DNA of 64,000 bases from Parus major. Taxonomy: Eukaryota; Chordata; Aves; Passeriformes; Paridae. The stretch lies in NCBI RefSeq assembly GCF_001522545.3, contig NC_031799.1, positions 29,253,503 to 29,317,502 on the forward strand. The letters run 5' to 3'. The notes under the pieces are model-generated. The model ran no database searches and had not been told where the DNA came from. It was given only the letters and a program-made list of their open reading frames with translations. Shown one piece after another: positions 23,006-36,100 of this stretch (position 1 is its first letter; each line of letters opens with the position of its first letter). Made by a program: the position numbers and the translations under genes.

Positions 23006-25509
23006 AATTTGCCACATTTCTGTTAAAAAAACCCCCCAAAAAAATGAACTAATGTAAAATCAGATTAGGCTTTGGAAGACAAAGCAATGTATTTGCATTT
23101 GAACAGAAATCAAAGTTCCAGAAAGAAAAGTGTTTCAGTTGCAATATTTATTCTCTATGCATTTAATATATAAATACATATTTTCCAAATATATTATGAC
23201 ACACATATTATCTAAACATATGCACACATTTCTATTATGCAAACATAATGGGTGTCTAGAGGAATATGTAAATTGTCTCCCAGATAGGTACTACATGGAC
23301 AGTATATGGCTATGCTATAGCTACAGTATATAGCTACTACCTGGAAGGCTAGAGAGGTTGAGAAAATGTAAGTAACTAGCCTGAGAACAATTCCTATTCT
23401 AGGCTTTCAAGGATCTTTCTAAAACAGATTAATCTCATTCATGTGTACAACTTATGAATGATTAATCCATTTTTAATTTTAAAAAATGTAATTATGCCTT
23501 AGTTAGAATTTTAATGCATCTGTTCTAATGATAGAGGAGACCACTATTGTCATCTAACCTTGACTCTGATTGCTATGTAGTCCTCTAACTACAGATCCTC
23601 TAAAAACAGATTTTGCATGAAATAGGAAACAGTTCAGAATGTTTCTTTTACTTTGAAACAGAAAATCTGAAGAACAGAATTCATGGATTTATTTTTTTCT
23701 TTTAATAAGCTTTAAATCTGTAATTGTCATGTCAGTTTCTGTTTGCTCTGTCTGCCAGCAAGAGACAGTGACCACTTACAGTGATTACAAAGTACACCAA
23801 ATGTAGTATATATGTCACTTCTCCACAAGAGCTTGTTGGCAGCTTTGATCGACTTCTTTTTGATTACACCACAATCACCTCATTCCACTTTAGCTACTCT
23901 CACTCTTGCTCTCTCTCCAGGGGTTCAGATGTCATTGCTGTATACCTTAGCAGATGAATCAGTTTTCCTTTTGTTAAATCCTCTTCCTGGGAAGATGAAT
24001 CTACTCATTGATTTTGACCAAAGACTGGGTTTTAAAAAGGGTAGAAGAGACTTCTGACCTTTCAAATGATCAGATTAAGGTGGTTATTTTCACATTATTA
24101 AGTAATCAGGGAAAAAATACATTAAGCAAGAGTTTAGTCCACAGGCTGCTTTGCTGGCTTCTAAAAACTGTTGTGCACTGACAGCTAACCTAGATTCCAT
24201 TTCTTCCTTTTCCTCTGAACCACAAGGGAAGCTAAAATGCATTTTCACATTGCATTTTGCCTAAAGGCTCTCAGTAAAATTTAATTTTCTTACTGCATTG
24301 ATTTTTCCATTATAAGTTGTAAGAGTCTAATGATATCTCATAAGAATTTTTACTGTTGAGAAAAAGGGATGTGAATGATTTAGCAATAGTAACTTCAAGT
24401 GCTAGAGGACTTATTCCTAAAGGCCTTCAATCTATCTATTTCATAGGCAGATTTTGAAAAATCTATGCCATATCACTATCCTTTGGATGGGCTGAAGTTT
24501 GTTTCGTAAACATGAGGACAATAAATGATCCAGTTTCATCAACATTTCTGAAAACCAAAATAAAACTTTCTAATTTTGGAGTTGAAAATAGTGCTTAACA
24601 ATTAACAGGCAACATGGAAAGAATGCAATTGAGAGACCCAAAAAAGCACAGCCATTTCTGTCTTGCAGGCTACATTACACTCACTGAAGACTGACATCCT
24701 TATTATCCCAGATACTTCAAGTTTGTCATATTCTTTTCGTTATGCTGGACAAAGAGTATCATACATCAAAAAATATGATGAGTCCTGGAAAAAGAAAACT
24801 CACAGGCTGACTCTTTCATTCAAAACAATTGTATCATCACCAAAGCTGCAGAAAATATGTCTGCAAACAACTGCTGTGACAGACTGTGACATAAACTGAG
24901 CGCCAGAGCAAGTAAAGCAGAGGTTTGCAAGACCTTGTGTTCCACAGCTACAAGAGATTTTCTTACTTGTTTCACTTTGCCATGGATGTGGTAGATAGAG
25001 ATGGAAAAAATGTAAAAATACACAATATATTACTGAATTACACAGAGTAAAGCCTTCTGTCTGCTTTTCTTAGTAAACCATAGTCTGATATGTATCTTCC
25101 TCCATATTTTCTAAAGATTTACAAAAAGATGGAAGAGTGGCCAGTTTCTTGACTTCTGCAGTTTTCTTCCACAGTTAGTGTTCATAAAAATAACAGAATG
25201 GTCCTTATTACAGATGCTGGAAGCAAATTAAGGAACATCTCACATCTAGTCAAGTCACCTGGTTTCCTTGGGGGCATATTTTCCTATTTTGAAGCCTGGA
25301 AAATAAATTGAGCTGAAGAACAGACCTCACAGAAAAACAGGTCTGAAGTAGCCGCACTACAATTCACACAAAACACCTACACAACTTTTCATACTCAGTC
25401 AGTTGCTGGACTTTTTTTGGTTTTGTCATCATCGTGGCTGTATGTTTACTTTATTTGGAAAAGGTGGCTTGCTTGTTATTTCAGATTTGGGGACTTTTGT
25501 TGGCTTGTC

Positions 25510-25527
25510 CCGGGGGTGGGGGGGGAG
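25510..25527 (+). repeat. G-rich run
   Basis: The plus strand reads CCCGGGGGTGGGGGGGGAGG, an isolated G-rich patch in AT-rich DNA. It has the potential for G-quadruplex folding but no other sign of function. Confidence 0.6.
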
Positions 25528-27764
25528 GCTTTGTGGTTTTCCATATTTTTCATTATAAAACAAGTATTTCCATTACACAGTCACAATTTTCTGAGAAAAT
25601 ATATTTTTTATGTTAAATGCTTGTCCAGCATTAGATCAAAAATTCTGTTAAGTGCACTAAATCACTCTAAAAAAATAAACTTCTGTTAATGGGGATTTGC
25701 GCTTGGGATTACCCATTCTTATCCGTCATAAAAACAAATTAATGTAAATACCAGAAAAGGAGTTTCTCATAGCATTTTAACCTGTATTTTTATAACTACA
25801 AGATTCTAAACACAAGCAATTGTAAGAAAGTCATGCAATGAATTAAGTATTGTAATTAGACAAACCTATCCTATGTCAAGAATGGGCTTAATAGATTTTT
25901 GTATCATTTTTTGGACCGACATGTCCTGTTTGGATGAGAGTTAGACATGACCATGACTCTATTATAGAAATGATGCCTCAAGATTAGGTTCTTTACAGCT
26001 CAAATACTATGGAAATATGTGTGATACAATAATTTAGATGACAGATTTTGCATGCCTCCATGGTCTGTGAATTTTCTTTTTAACCAGCTATCTCTGCTGT
26101 GCAGTAAAACTGTACATCAATACACCTACTCTATCAGAGAAGCTGAGGCTGACATTCCAGTCTCTTATTTTTAAAACTGCCAGAGCTTTAGCCTCTCTCT
26201 AAATAATGGGCATGTCAATACGTTTAAGGCGGAGGTTCACCCCTTCTTGGCTGGTATCACTTCAAAGTGTAAAATCAACTCTGTATATTTTAAAATGAAA
26301 CACAACACTTCAAAATTAGCCTATGTTTAATAGTTTTCTTCTTCTGCCTATGCTGCTGTTTAGAGTCATTCTGTTGTTGATACAGAACAGACTTCATGCT
26401 AACAATAGATGTCTTGAGAGAGTGGGGAGAGCCTCACTTCTCCCTCCCATTTGAATGTAGCTTCTAGGACAAAAACAAATTGGCATGCTAGCTCCTAACA
26501 CAAGGAAAAATCCCTGTCAACACAGTTTCACCACAAGCAAAAGTGCTAAACACCAGCAGCTGCAGCTAAACACTCCTACCTCCTCAACTGTCCCATTAAT
26601 ACCCAGAAAATTATTCCTTCTCGAATGAGAGATTATCTCACACAGTGCAGGACACCCACACTGTCTGAAACCAAAGGCCACATTGGGACAGTCAGAGTCA
26701 TTTCACTCAACACTCAGTATGTCTTATTCTCTCCAAACTTATCAACAAATATAGACTGGAGGTCTTAGACTTTTCCCATACTGCTGGCAATGAGGAACAT
26801 CTGAGAAAGGAATGTCTGAGATTTGAGGCTATTTAAACATAGACTTCTCACTGGATATTAAATTATGATCCTTAAACTTGGGAAGTGAATCACTTCTTGT
26901 CAACACAGCACAGTTAAGCACAGGCACAATGTATCAGATTAACGAAGAAAACTTCCCTAGCAAATATGTAATGTTTCTGGGGTGTACAAGGTAGTGACTA
27001 CCCTTATTTCCAAAGTAACAAGCAAGGGAGAAGGGGGATAACGGGTGAAGAGAGGTGTGGGCGAAGAAGCAGACTAGCAACTGCAGAACTGAATAAAGAT
27101 GAAATTCCCTGAAAGATTATACTTACTTTAAATAAGTATAATAAAAAAGCAATTAATTACTCTTAGGAGCCAAACATGGAACATGGATCTGCCTTACATA
27201 CATGCCAGTAGCTATAAACAGAGTAAAGAATACACAATGCATTTGGTTTTCATATAATGATCTGCTGCAGCTGAGGAATCAATAGAAATCTTTTCTTGTG
27301 AATATCTGATGTGATGCTAGAAAATTTCAAATACTAAGACAAGACCAGTCTAATTTATAGGTTAAGACATGGAGGGATAGTACCACTACCTATTATTATT
27401 AACATAGTATTACGTATTATGGTATTAGTAGGGTAACAATAGTTTATATATTATAGTTTTATATATAAAAATGTGTTTTTGCACAAATTGATCTTCCTTA
27501 AACTATAGTTAACAAAAAAATTATATTACATCTTTAACTAATTTCAGGTATGAAAGATGAAGAAATCAAGATTTCATTGAATGCACAAATCATCAAAAAA
27601 CCAGAATTCTTCTAGAATTCTGAGTCAAGTCCATTTGCTTAAGATGTTCTGAAATGTGTTTCAAACTACAAAAATTACTTTATTGACATATGGAAGTGCT
27701 GAATACAGAACTATCTTGTGGGGTTTTACTAGGGTCATCTCTGGGAAGACTTCTGCTGGCTTCT

Positions 27765-27960
27765 AATTTTTACAAACGACCTAGATTGGAAAATTTGCTG
27801 ATAATATAAAATTTGGAGGAAAACTGCATCCTTAGCAAGTAGTAAGACAAGTTTAAATGAATTCTGATTTTCTCTAACTCAGCTGAGAAGCAGAAACTGA
27901 AATTTAATGTTAACAAATATAGAGCAATAAAATCTGAATATGAAAATAAACATGGACATT
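27765..27960 (+). mobile_element. Ancient CR1-like LINE fragment, plus strand
   Basis: A decayed segment follows the order of the CR1 reverse-transcriptase region. AACGACCTAGATTGG stands for the 'D-L-D' block, and GGAAAATTTGCTGATAATAT stands for the FADD catalytic block, with the second D changed to N (GATAAT). It is followed by AAATTTGGAGGAAAACTGCA and AAACTGAAATTTAATG. Frames are broken. The match is short and old, so this is less certain than the younger copies. Confidence 0.5.
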
Positions 27961-28410
27961 TTATGAAGAGATTTATACTAAAACATGAAATCTGCTCCCT
28001 CCCTCCATTAAACAAAAATAAAATAGATGATGAATATTCCTTATATTCATTTATATATACCAAAGCAAGATAAGGAAGCAATTTAAAATCCTTTATAATT
28101 ACAGGTTGCAAATTTGTCATGTTGCACATTCATCTGGCAAGCTCTTGGAATATTCTGTGAACTTTTCATCATGACATTAAAAACAATTTTTTTTCATTTG
28201 TGTCATTTTTCACACTTAATCACTAGAGATAGAACTAAAATTAGTCTAATTTTATAGGTGAAAGTTTGAAATAAATCTGAATATAAACAAAATCCCTAAA
28301 GTTTTGTAAAAGGATAAGGAAGTGATTTAGCACATCCATACTTGTCAATCAAACAGACTAACTTCAGAAATAGTATTGGGTAGTAGAAGAAAGTATGAAT
28401 AAGACTTTAA
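27961..28410. other. AT-rich non-coding sequence
   Basis: No gene or named repeat seen. Confidence 0.5.
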
Positions 28411-28815
28411 TCATAGAAGCACTGAGTGATTTGAGTTGGAAATAACCTTAAAATTCCAACCCACCTGCCATGAGCAGGAACACCTTGCACTAGACCAGGT
28501 TGCTCAGAGCCCCATCCAAACTGGCTTTGCACATTTCCAGGGATGGGGCATTCACAGCTTCTCTGCCTTAGCTGTTGCAATACCTCACTCCCCTGATAGT
28601 GAAGAATTTATTCCCATTTCCTAATCTAAACCTACCCTCTTTCATTTTGAAGCCATTGCCCCTCGGACTGTCATGACTGCTGTTTTGTGAGAAGTCCCTC
28701 TCTGGTTTCCTGCAGGCACTCAGGGTACTAAAAGGCTGCAGGAGTGTCTTCCCAGAGATTTCTCCATTGTGAGCCTCAACTGTCTCAGCCTCTGTTTTCA
28801 TAGAAGAGGTGTCCC
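28411..28815 (-). mobile_element. CR1 LINE 3' fragment, minus strand
   Basis: The plus strand is the reverse complement of a CR1 tail. TCATAGAAGCACTGAGTG and GAGTTGGAAATAACCTTAAA are followed by TTTCCAGGGATGGGGCATTC (28539) and TAATCTAAACCTACCCTCTT (28622). The block ending in the CTCAGCCTCTGTTTTCATAG region (28784) comes last. It covers about 400 bp and is truncated at the 5' side. The short frames at 28436-28624 and 28568-28801 are part of it and do not encode a protein. Confidence 0.9.
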
Positions 28816-31800
28816 CTTTAAATAATAAGCATAACCTGTGAAGGTCTGGAAGACAAAAATAATATTCCTAATAATTTCTTCTCCTCCTTATGCCAAGACA
28901 AGGCTGGGAAATTCTCATATATAGACTAACCTCTCGTTTGTTACCTCTCTTATCAAGGAATAAACTTTGTATGGAGATTACATGATCTGTTGCTCAGTTT
29001 TGGTATGTTGTGGATAATTCCTTTAACACACAAAAAAAATGGAACAAATGGCAATATTAGATATTAATCATCATCATCATCATCATCATCATAATGAACC
29101 ATGCTTCTGTTGCCTATTAGAAACCTCCAGAATTTTAGGCAGTGGACTACACCCTCAGCCCTGCATCTGGGTTTGCTTACCAACTCACATATCACTGGTG
29201 AAGACAGCTGGCTTAAACGAGCTGTCTACTATTTTGAAAACATCTATTTTGGGATTTATAGTAATACTACACCACAACGAGAAGTCACATACAAGAGATT
29301 TGTAGTTCTGGATGTACAATATCTTTATATCTTTCCTCTTCTTCCCCAAGACTGTTGTGAAACAGCTGTTCACAGAACCCTGTGGCTCTGTCGGGACCCT
29401 AGATTGTCCTGGGGTCCCAGTAAAAACCACAAATATAATGAGAAAAATACTTAGATAATACATTTCTCTCGTCTCCTTTGTAAGACAACAGCAAGAAACC
29501 AATATGATTATGTCACCACATGCAGATGAGGTCAGTGGGATCTCACATACATTTATGCACACAACTTCTCTTACACACAGAGAGGCACAAAATTTCAGGA
29601 AGGTTGCTGTGTTAAATTAACTTCTCCTCTTCACATCTCATTTTTTGAACCACTCTTCTTTGCAAGAAACTGTCAACAGGGACATTTCAACCTTCCTTTT
29701 CCCATTTAATTTGCGGCATTTTAGAATCAAGATAAATTTAAAGAACTAAATACTATGCTATGTGTCCTGCTATCAGAAAACCACTGAACACTTGAGATCG
29801 CTAGCTCTAATCCTCATTAGTCTTCCATTCAATTCTGGGTCCACTCACATTTGCATTCTAATAGCTTCGTAAGAGATGTTTACCCCCAACACAACAAGTT
29901 GCTGAATATCTTCAGTGCATGCAATTTTGTGTTCTACACTAGCAAGACAGACAGAAAGCTGTTTGCTTGCTTTTTCTTTTTCAAATTATTTTACCTGTTT
30001 TCATTCTGCTAGAAAGTATGTTTCTGATAGTTTTTCTAAATGTCTACGTACATATGAATGAAGTGAAAAAAATAATTCATACACAGTCTGAAAAAAACAA
30101 TGACTATCATATGAAACAAGGTTACATTTATTTCTTCATTTCAGAAAACCAACACATTTTATCTGAATATAACAAAGCATTCATTTTTATATATATTATG
30201 ACAGGATTATCTTGGATGAAAGAAGTTACATATAATCAGGAACTCTAAAATTGCAACTTTTTTATTCTCACCATTTCCACCTGGAATCAATACTGTTGTT
30301 TGGGGCCATTAAGTCAAAAGTGATGTCAGATATCATCTTCAGCTGAAGATAAGAGCATTTAAGATAATTATCTTTTGCCTACTATTTTAGCAGTTAAACC
30401 CCGTTTTTGAATACCAAACACTCTTAAACCAAAACAAACCAAAAAAACCCAAAAACAAAACACATGCAACTTTTTATCCGTTGAATTTGTATTTGCTTTG
30501 TATTTGTATTGTATTACAAGCCGATTTGTACTGATTTGTATCAGTAATACTGTGCACTGCATTACTTCATCTTTACGTTCTCTATTTGTATAGAAATTAT
30601 AAGCATCTTTAAATATATGTAATCCATGAAGGAGACTAGCATACAAAAGCCTACTGCTTCACACATTACTTAAGAGACATGCTTGCCATTTAAAAGTTTT
30701 TATTTATAAGATAATGTAGCACAGGATTTTTTAATTTTTTTGCGGGGGACTGGAAAATTCTTTCCAGTTTGAGAATATTTTGAAATTAACCAGTGTTTAT
30801 TATAAACAACTGTTTTACTTAAGCCATTTGATAGCCATTAAGTTCAGTGACTAACAGCAAAAACTGAGTAAGTGCCTTACAATTTTCTGATCTTGACCTA
30901 TTTAACTGATCAGATCCCTGAATGGAAGTTGTCATAGTACCACAGTGCCAGGAATCCAAGGTTTGATGTCTTGATACTGAAAGACAAAGTTTATTTTGAA
31001 GAAAAACATCCATGCCACCCAATGAAAAGAAATAAGCCATTTCTTTAGTTTACCATTTGCACTTCAAAGAGGTAAATACATAAAGATTTTACTTCTATGT
31101 TGTCAGGGAAAAGAAAAAAAAACATTATATACACTCCTCTTTCATGATCTCAGCACAGCATGGCTAAATTACTTAAATAATACTAGTTTTCATAATTTAT
31201 AATTCAAACCATATGTCAACCTCAACAGGAAAAAAAAAAAATAATCCATTTTAATCACGTTTTCCATGCCTTTCAGTTTTTATAATATATTTTTTTAAAG
31301 TGACCTTTGAAAACAGCCTAGGACCTTTTGCTTAAGCTGAAGTCTAAATTAATGTAAGAATTCCTGTATATAAATTAATTGAATCTGGTTTCCCAAATTA
31401 TGGGCCAAGGTAACTACTAACTACAAATTATTCATAAGCCTTCAGTGCTTCTAATAGCTGAGTGATATTTTAAAGTCCAATAATCTCTTTTCCCTAAGCA
31501 AGGCATTTTAACAGCACAAGTAAAAAATAGGCAACACCCATGAAAATAAAAAAATATATAATGGAGCAAAATAACAACAAAAAGAAGGTAATCATCCATT
31601 TATTTAGAAAAAAGTATAAGTAAAGACTTTGTCTTTTAAGGAATTTTTGCCCTGGAAATCAATTTTGTCCCAAGCTATCAAATAATTTGTAGGTTTCATA
31701 GTAACAATCTAGGACACAAAAGCACAAAAACTTCTTTTTTAGAGTCTTACTATAAAAGTGACATGTTTGTAGCACATTTGGCCTCACTTCCATTGTGTTT

Positions 31801-32469
31801 ACAATATGATTTGATGCACCATGGGAATGACTAGCAGTCTATAAGGAGAATCAGCATCCTAAACTGAATTGAAAACCAACTGAATTGCTCTCCAATGACA
31901 CTGGCTGATGATCATGTAAGAATTCACTTACAAACATAGAATAATATTTCCATTTTGATAAGAGGCATTAAAAAACACTTGATCTGTTTTAACAGAAAAA
32001 AAAAAAAAAAAATCTGTGTTATTTTTCACTCTCCCTAATCATCATTCCAGCACATTTCCAAGAATCTAATTATAATGCAGAATCACTGAAGGTTTTTCAT
32101 CAGCAGGACCTGGAGCTTGCTACTCATTTCTGCTGAGTGCAAAGCCCAAGGGCTCCTTAGATCATGTTGATTTTATAGTCTCTGTATTCGACAAGCAGCC
32201 AGAGTGTTTTATGACGTAGACCCAGGAACCGAAAAAATTACCTGTTCCCACCTATCAAGCTACCAGAAAAAAAAAAAAAAAGAAAAAAACCAACCAGATT
32301 TTCTTCAGGTAAGAGAGAGACCATTGTTAAGTCATCTACTTTTCACTAAAATTAAATTTATTAGAAGGAACTATTATCCTATTTGAACATTGTTAGAGAT
32401 TTCTGGTAATGATTTTCATAGTTAAGGTTACACTCTTTCTATGGACCAAAATTAAGCAGGTGGGACAGT
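28816..32469. other. AT-rich non-coding sequence, no gene seen
   Basis: Two overlapping frames at 29101-29454 (plus) and 29185-29562 (minus) are open for about 120 codons on opposite strands but match no known protein. The rest is stop-rich, with an (ATC)n microsatellite at 29067-29092, an A/C-rich run at 30418-30470 and an A17 run at 31996-32012. Confidence 0.5.
29067..29092. repeat. (ATC)8 microsatellite
   Basis: About eight perfect ATC units. In one plus-strand frame (29039-29305) it reads as a polyhistidine run, which is only the translation of the repeat. Confidence 0.92.
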
Positions 32470-32629
32470 ATATCCAAAGGTGGACTCATCAACCCTGGAA
32501 GCATTCTAAAAAACTCATGTTGATATGGCCCTAGAGGACATGGCTTAATGGTGTGCATGGTGGTGATACTAGGCTGATGTTTGGACTTAATGACCTTTCA
32601 GGTTGTCTCTAGACTAAAGATTCTAAATG
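32470..32629 (+). mobile_element. CR1 LINE 3'-end fragment, plus strand
   Basis: A decayed CR1 tail: ACCCTGGAAGCATTC (32492), then GAGGACATGGCTTAATGG (32533) and GACTTAATGACCTTTCAGGT (32584). It ends at AGATTCTAAATG where the terminal repeat is expected. About 160 bp remain. Confidence 0.8.
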
Positions 32630-33135
32630 TAAGATACTGTTTGTCCCACAGTATTTCAGGCCAATATAGAACTCCATATAATATTTTAAGTTTCTGTAAG
32701 AAAATATATATACAGTAAACTTTTGCTTAAATTACTAAATAACAAAGAGGTCTCACTTCTTGAGACATAGTCAAATAACTAAGTCTATGTTAGCAAGCCA
32801 GGGAAAAGAATTTGGAGTAATACGAGATGCTGCCAGAAAACAAAATAATTTACAATATAAATACAACTATACTGTCATCTTCAAGATATACAAGAAAATG
32901 ACTAATTTCAAAAATATTTTGAATTGCTATTTCTTCTAACTAGTAGTAGTAACTAGTAGATTCTGCTCTTTCTGTTTGCAGACTTAACAATACATAAACC
33001 ATTTACTCTTGTAAAGAGGAGGAAACCACTCATCCAAACTGTGTCAGCTTAAACTGACTACCTACATTTTCTAGCTGGTGATGAACTTGCCAAGAAGAAG
33101 CACATGAAAAAGTACTCTTGCTTTATTAACAATGC

Positions 33136-33151
33136 CAGCTGGGCCCAGCTG
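33136..33151. promoter_or_regulatory. Perfect 16-bp palindrome with two CAGCTG E-boxes
   Basis: CAGCTGGGCCCAGCTG is its own reverse complement. It consists of two CAGCTG E-boxes (the binding core of class II basic helix-loop-helix proteins and TFAP4) around GGCC. The neighbourhood (33100-33190) is less AT-rich than its surroundings. Regulatory function is an inference. Confidence 0.35.
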
Positions 33152-36100
33152 TCCTCTGATTAACATGAAGGCCATTATTCTGTAAGATTCATATTTGCAT
33201 GTACAAATGTACCTTTGGATCTGAGTGTTGCTGACTCTTCTTATTTTATATACATCTGTGCTTCCACTGCAGCTATTTGACTTATGTCAAATATTTTGCT
33301 GTATTTAATAATGATCTGTGTATTTCTAGTGCACACATACTTTAATTTCCACTTTTTTAAATATTTCCAATCATTTCATAGTGGAAGAGGAGAACACTAT
33401 GTGTCAGTCTTTCCTCAGAAGCATATTTAAAAATCATGTCATAACTTTCTCCAAGCAAAAAAAAAAAACAAAAAACTGCTGATCACCATGAAAATATACT
33501 TTAAAAAAAAAAAAAAGGAACAGTTATTACTTAAAATTATAAAAATTATATAAAAATATAAAGTTACTGGAATGGTTTGAATAGATGCATTTTAAAATAT
33601 GCATCACTACAATAATAGATATTTCCCATGTATTTTCACTAGTTCTAACAATCTAAAGATGTTTGCTTTCAAATACTAGCATGAAAATAAATAGCACATA
33701 CAATTACATCTCACTTTATAAGAGTTATTCTGAAGTTAAATTAACATTCCGATTTGATATTTTGGGGAAATTCTGTTTCACCATGCATTTACACACAGTG
33801 TGCATTACAGTAATTTCCTTTTTTATTGCAGGTTTGGGAATAAGACTTGCCTGTGGCTACGTGGATATACCAATCTTACTAATTTGTATTTTTATAATCA
33901 ATCTATGGTTTAATATGCATTGCAAAATTTCTAAGGGCTAAAAAAGGCCTCCTGGAACTACCTTTGTAAAGAGATGAGACAAAGACTTAAGTCCTGGTCC
34001 CAGGGGTGAAGGAAAGAAATTGTAGTAATTCCTCCAGATTCCTGTCCACCGCCTTCCTTGTGAGACCTTTACTGATGGAAGGTACAAACTAATTCTTGTT
34101 AGAAGCAGTATAAGTCTAGCAGTGCCACACTCTTCTTGATTGGTTACCTCTGCTTCATAAAACTGCCATATCTGGTGCTGTCTATAACTCCTCTCTTACT
34201 TACAGCTTGAAATACACAGTAGCTCTTCTATGGGCAAGTAAAGAGCTATTGGGATATATAGAGTGATGTGCAGGGTAATAAAATCCAATTAAAACTTCTT
34301 AGTTACTTTTCTAATAATGCCTGAACGTGTCTCTCACACTTGGGTTTTCATGGGTTTAGTTTCGGATTTTCTTCCCCTGAAAAAAGGAATAGACACCTAT
34401 ATAAATTTTAAACACCTTGTTTTCAGATTTTACAAGTTATCATTCCTACAGAGCTGTAGTGGATAAAAATCAAATTATGCTTGTAAGTCATCTTTTTCTT
34501 CTCAGGTATCATACATGAATACATTTTACAAGTAAATCTCAGTTCCATCTTAACACTGCTAAAACCACAATTTAATAGCAAAGAAAACAAAAAAAAGTAT
34601 TATATTGTTTAGTCTGTTTCTATATTTTATCCATGAGTAATAAGCAAGAAAATAAAATCTACTTCCTCTCAGATTTACAATGTGGTCTTCCTGTCAACCA
34701 TAAGGCATAACCATGATTTTTATTATTAACATAATTATTATTCATCTTCCTTATTATCCTCCAAGTTGTAGCCACCTTGCAACTTTTATTTGAATCAGAC
34801 ATAATGACAACAAAATATACTGTAATAATTTTGGAAACAGACTGAGGTTAAGTCATGAAAATCTCAAATTGACATATTTTATTTTTGTTTTGTTTCCCCA
34901 AGTTATTAAAGTGCAGACAGACAGTGAAACACCATAGACAGATGTTACAGTTTGCAAAAACTGGGATACCACACTACACGGATAAGAGTTGTATATTTTC
35001 ATGAAATTAGATGAAACAATACAAAGTTTCTCTTCGATCCTTTTTTGTGCTCATGAAACTTCTCTGTTCTCTGTGATTATAAGGATAACTTCTGAAAATC
35101 ATTTCATCTACTGATTATGGAAAATGTTTCTGGCTCACAAACAAGATCTATACTATTGTCTTTATAAAACCTTGATAGATGGAGGTATCTGCTTGTAAGA
35201 GTCATCTGTCATGCAGGACAGTCACAATGCTCCTTATCAAGCTGGACCCTTAAATGTCTTTTTCAACAATCATTTAATGAGCATAATATCTAAGTGACTT
35301 CAGTAAATGCAGATTCATGCATCTCAAACTTTCTGTCCAAACCAAATACTGTCAAAAGTTAGACACAAATAGTATTATCACTGTAAGATTTATCCTATCA
35401 ACTCTGCTCCTACCCCAAAATCAATAACCCTGACCTCAAAAGAAAATATTACTGATAGTAATCTTTATCGGTTGCATAATGGTCAAAATGTCAATAATAA
35501 AAAACAGAAAATACACCTCACCTCAGTATAATTATATTACACTGATCCCTAGGTCCATCTTTCTTTCCAAAATCAGAAAAAGGTGACCTACCAAAGCAGC
35601 AAATAAAAGAAGGCAGTGTGACATTACACAGTTCATCACATTAGTCTCAGAGGCACCAGCATAGTGTCAGAGCAGGGAAGCATACAAGTTGATCCTGTGG
35701 ATGGGCTATAATTAGCTGCATAAGATTTTGGACTCCATCGGTTTGTATATCACCGACAAAAAGGGGGAAAAATTATAAAAAAACAAGCACATGAAATCCA
35801 ACATACAAGCTTGTTTCTGAATATGAAGACAAGGATGTCACTTTCAACACACGCAGATTCATACATGCATGATAGGATTTCTAGGATGTCTCCAAAATAT
35901 AATTAATCTAATTATGCTGATAGCTAAGCACAAGTGTTGATTAAGGGAGCTCTGTTAGCATCAGATATAATTAGCATAACATGAAAAAATCCTTGCCTTT
36001 GGGAAAGGCAAGGAGGAAAGGCAAAGTTCTAGATACAACATCAGAATATAGACGTGCACAATTCATAATTCTGAATGCAAATGAACATGCAATTGTATGT

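Larger units (their letters stand above)
22035..27764. other. AT-rich non-coding sequence, no gene seen
   Basis: No protein-like frame above 90 codons. It contains a T/G-rich low-complexity stretch (22918-23005), a G-rich run around 25510-25527 (GGGGGTGGGGGGGGAGG), and a C-rich, moderately unique stretch near 26400-26720. No repeat family is recognised apart from what is listed separately. Confidence 0.5.

Noticed and set aside
29039..29305. Polyhistidine-containing frame
   Set aside because: The histidines are the translation of an ATC microsatellite.
33820..33941. Acceptor-like CCTTTTTTATTGCAGG before a short open stretch
   Set aside because: No matching donor at a sensible distance and AT-rich chance-like translation (Ile/Leu/Phe).
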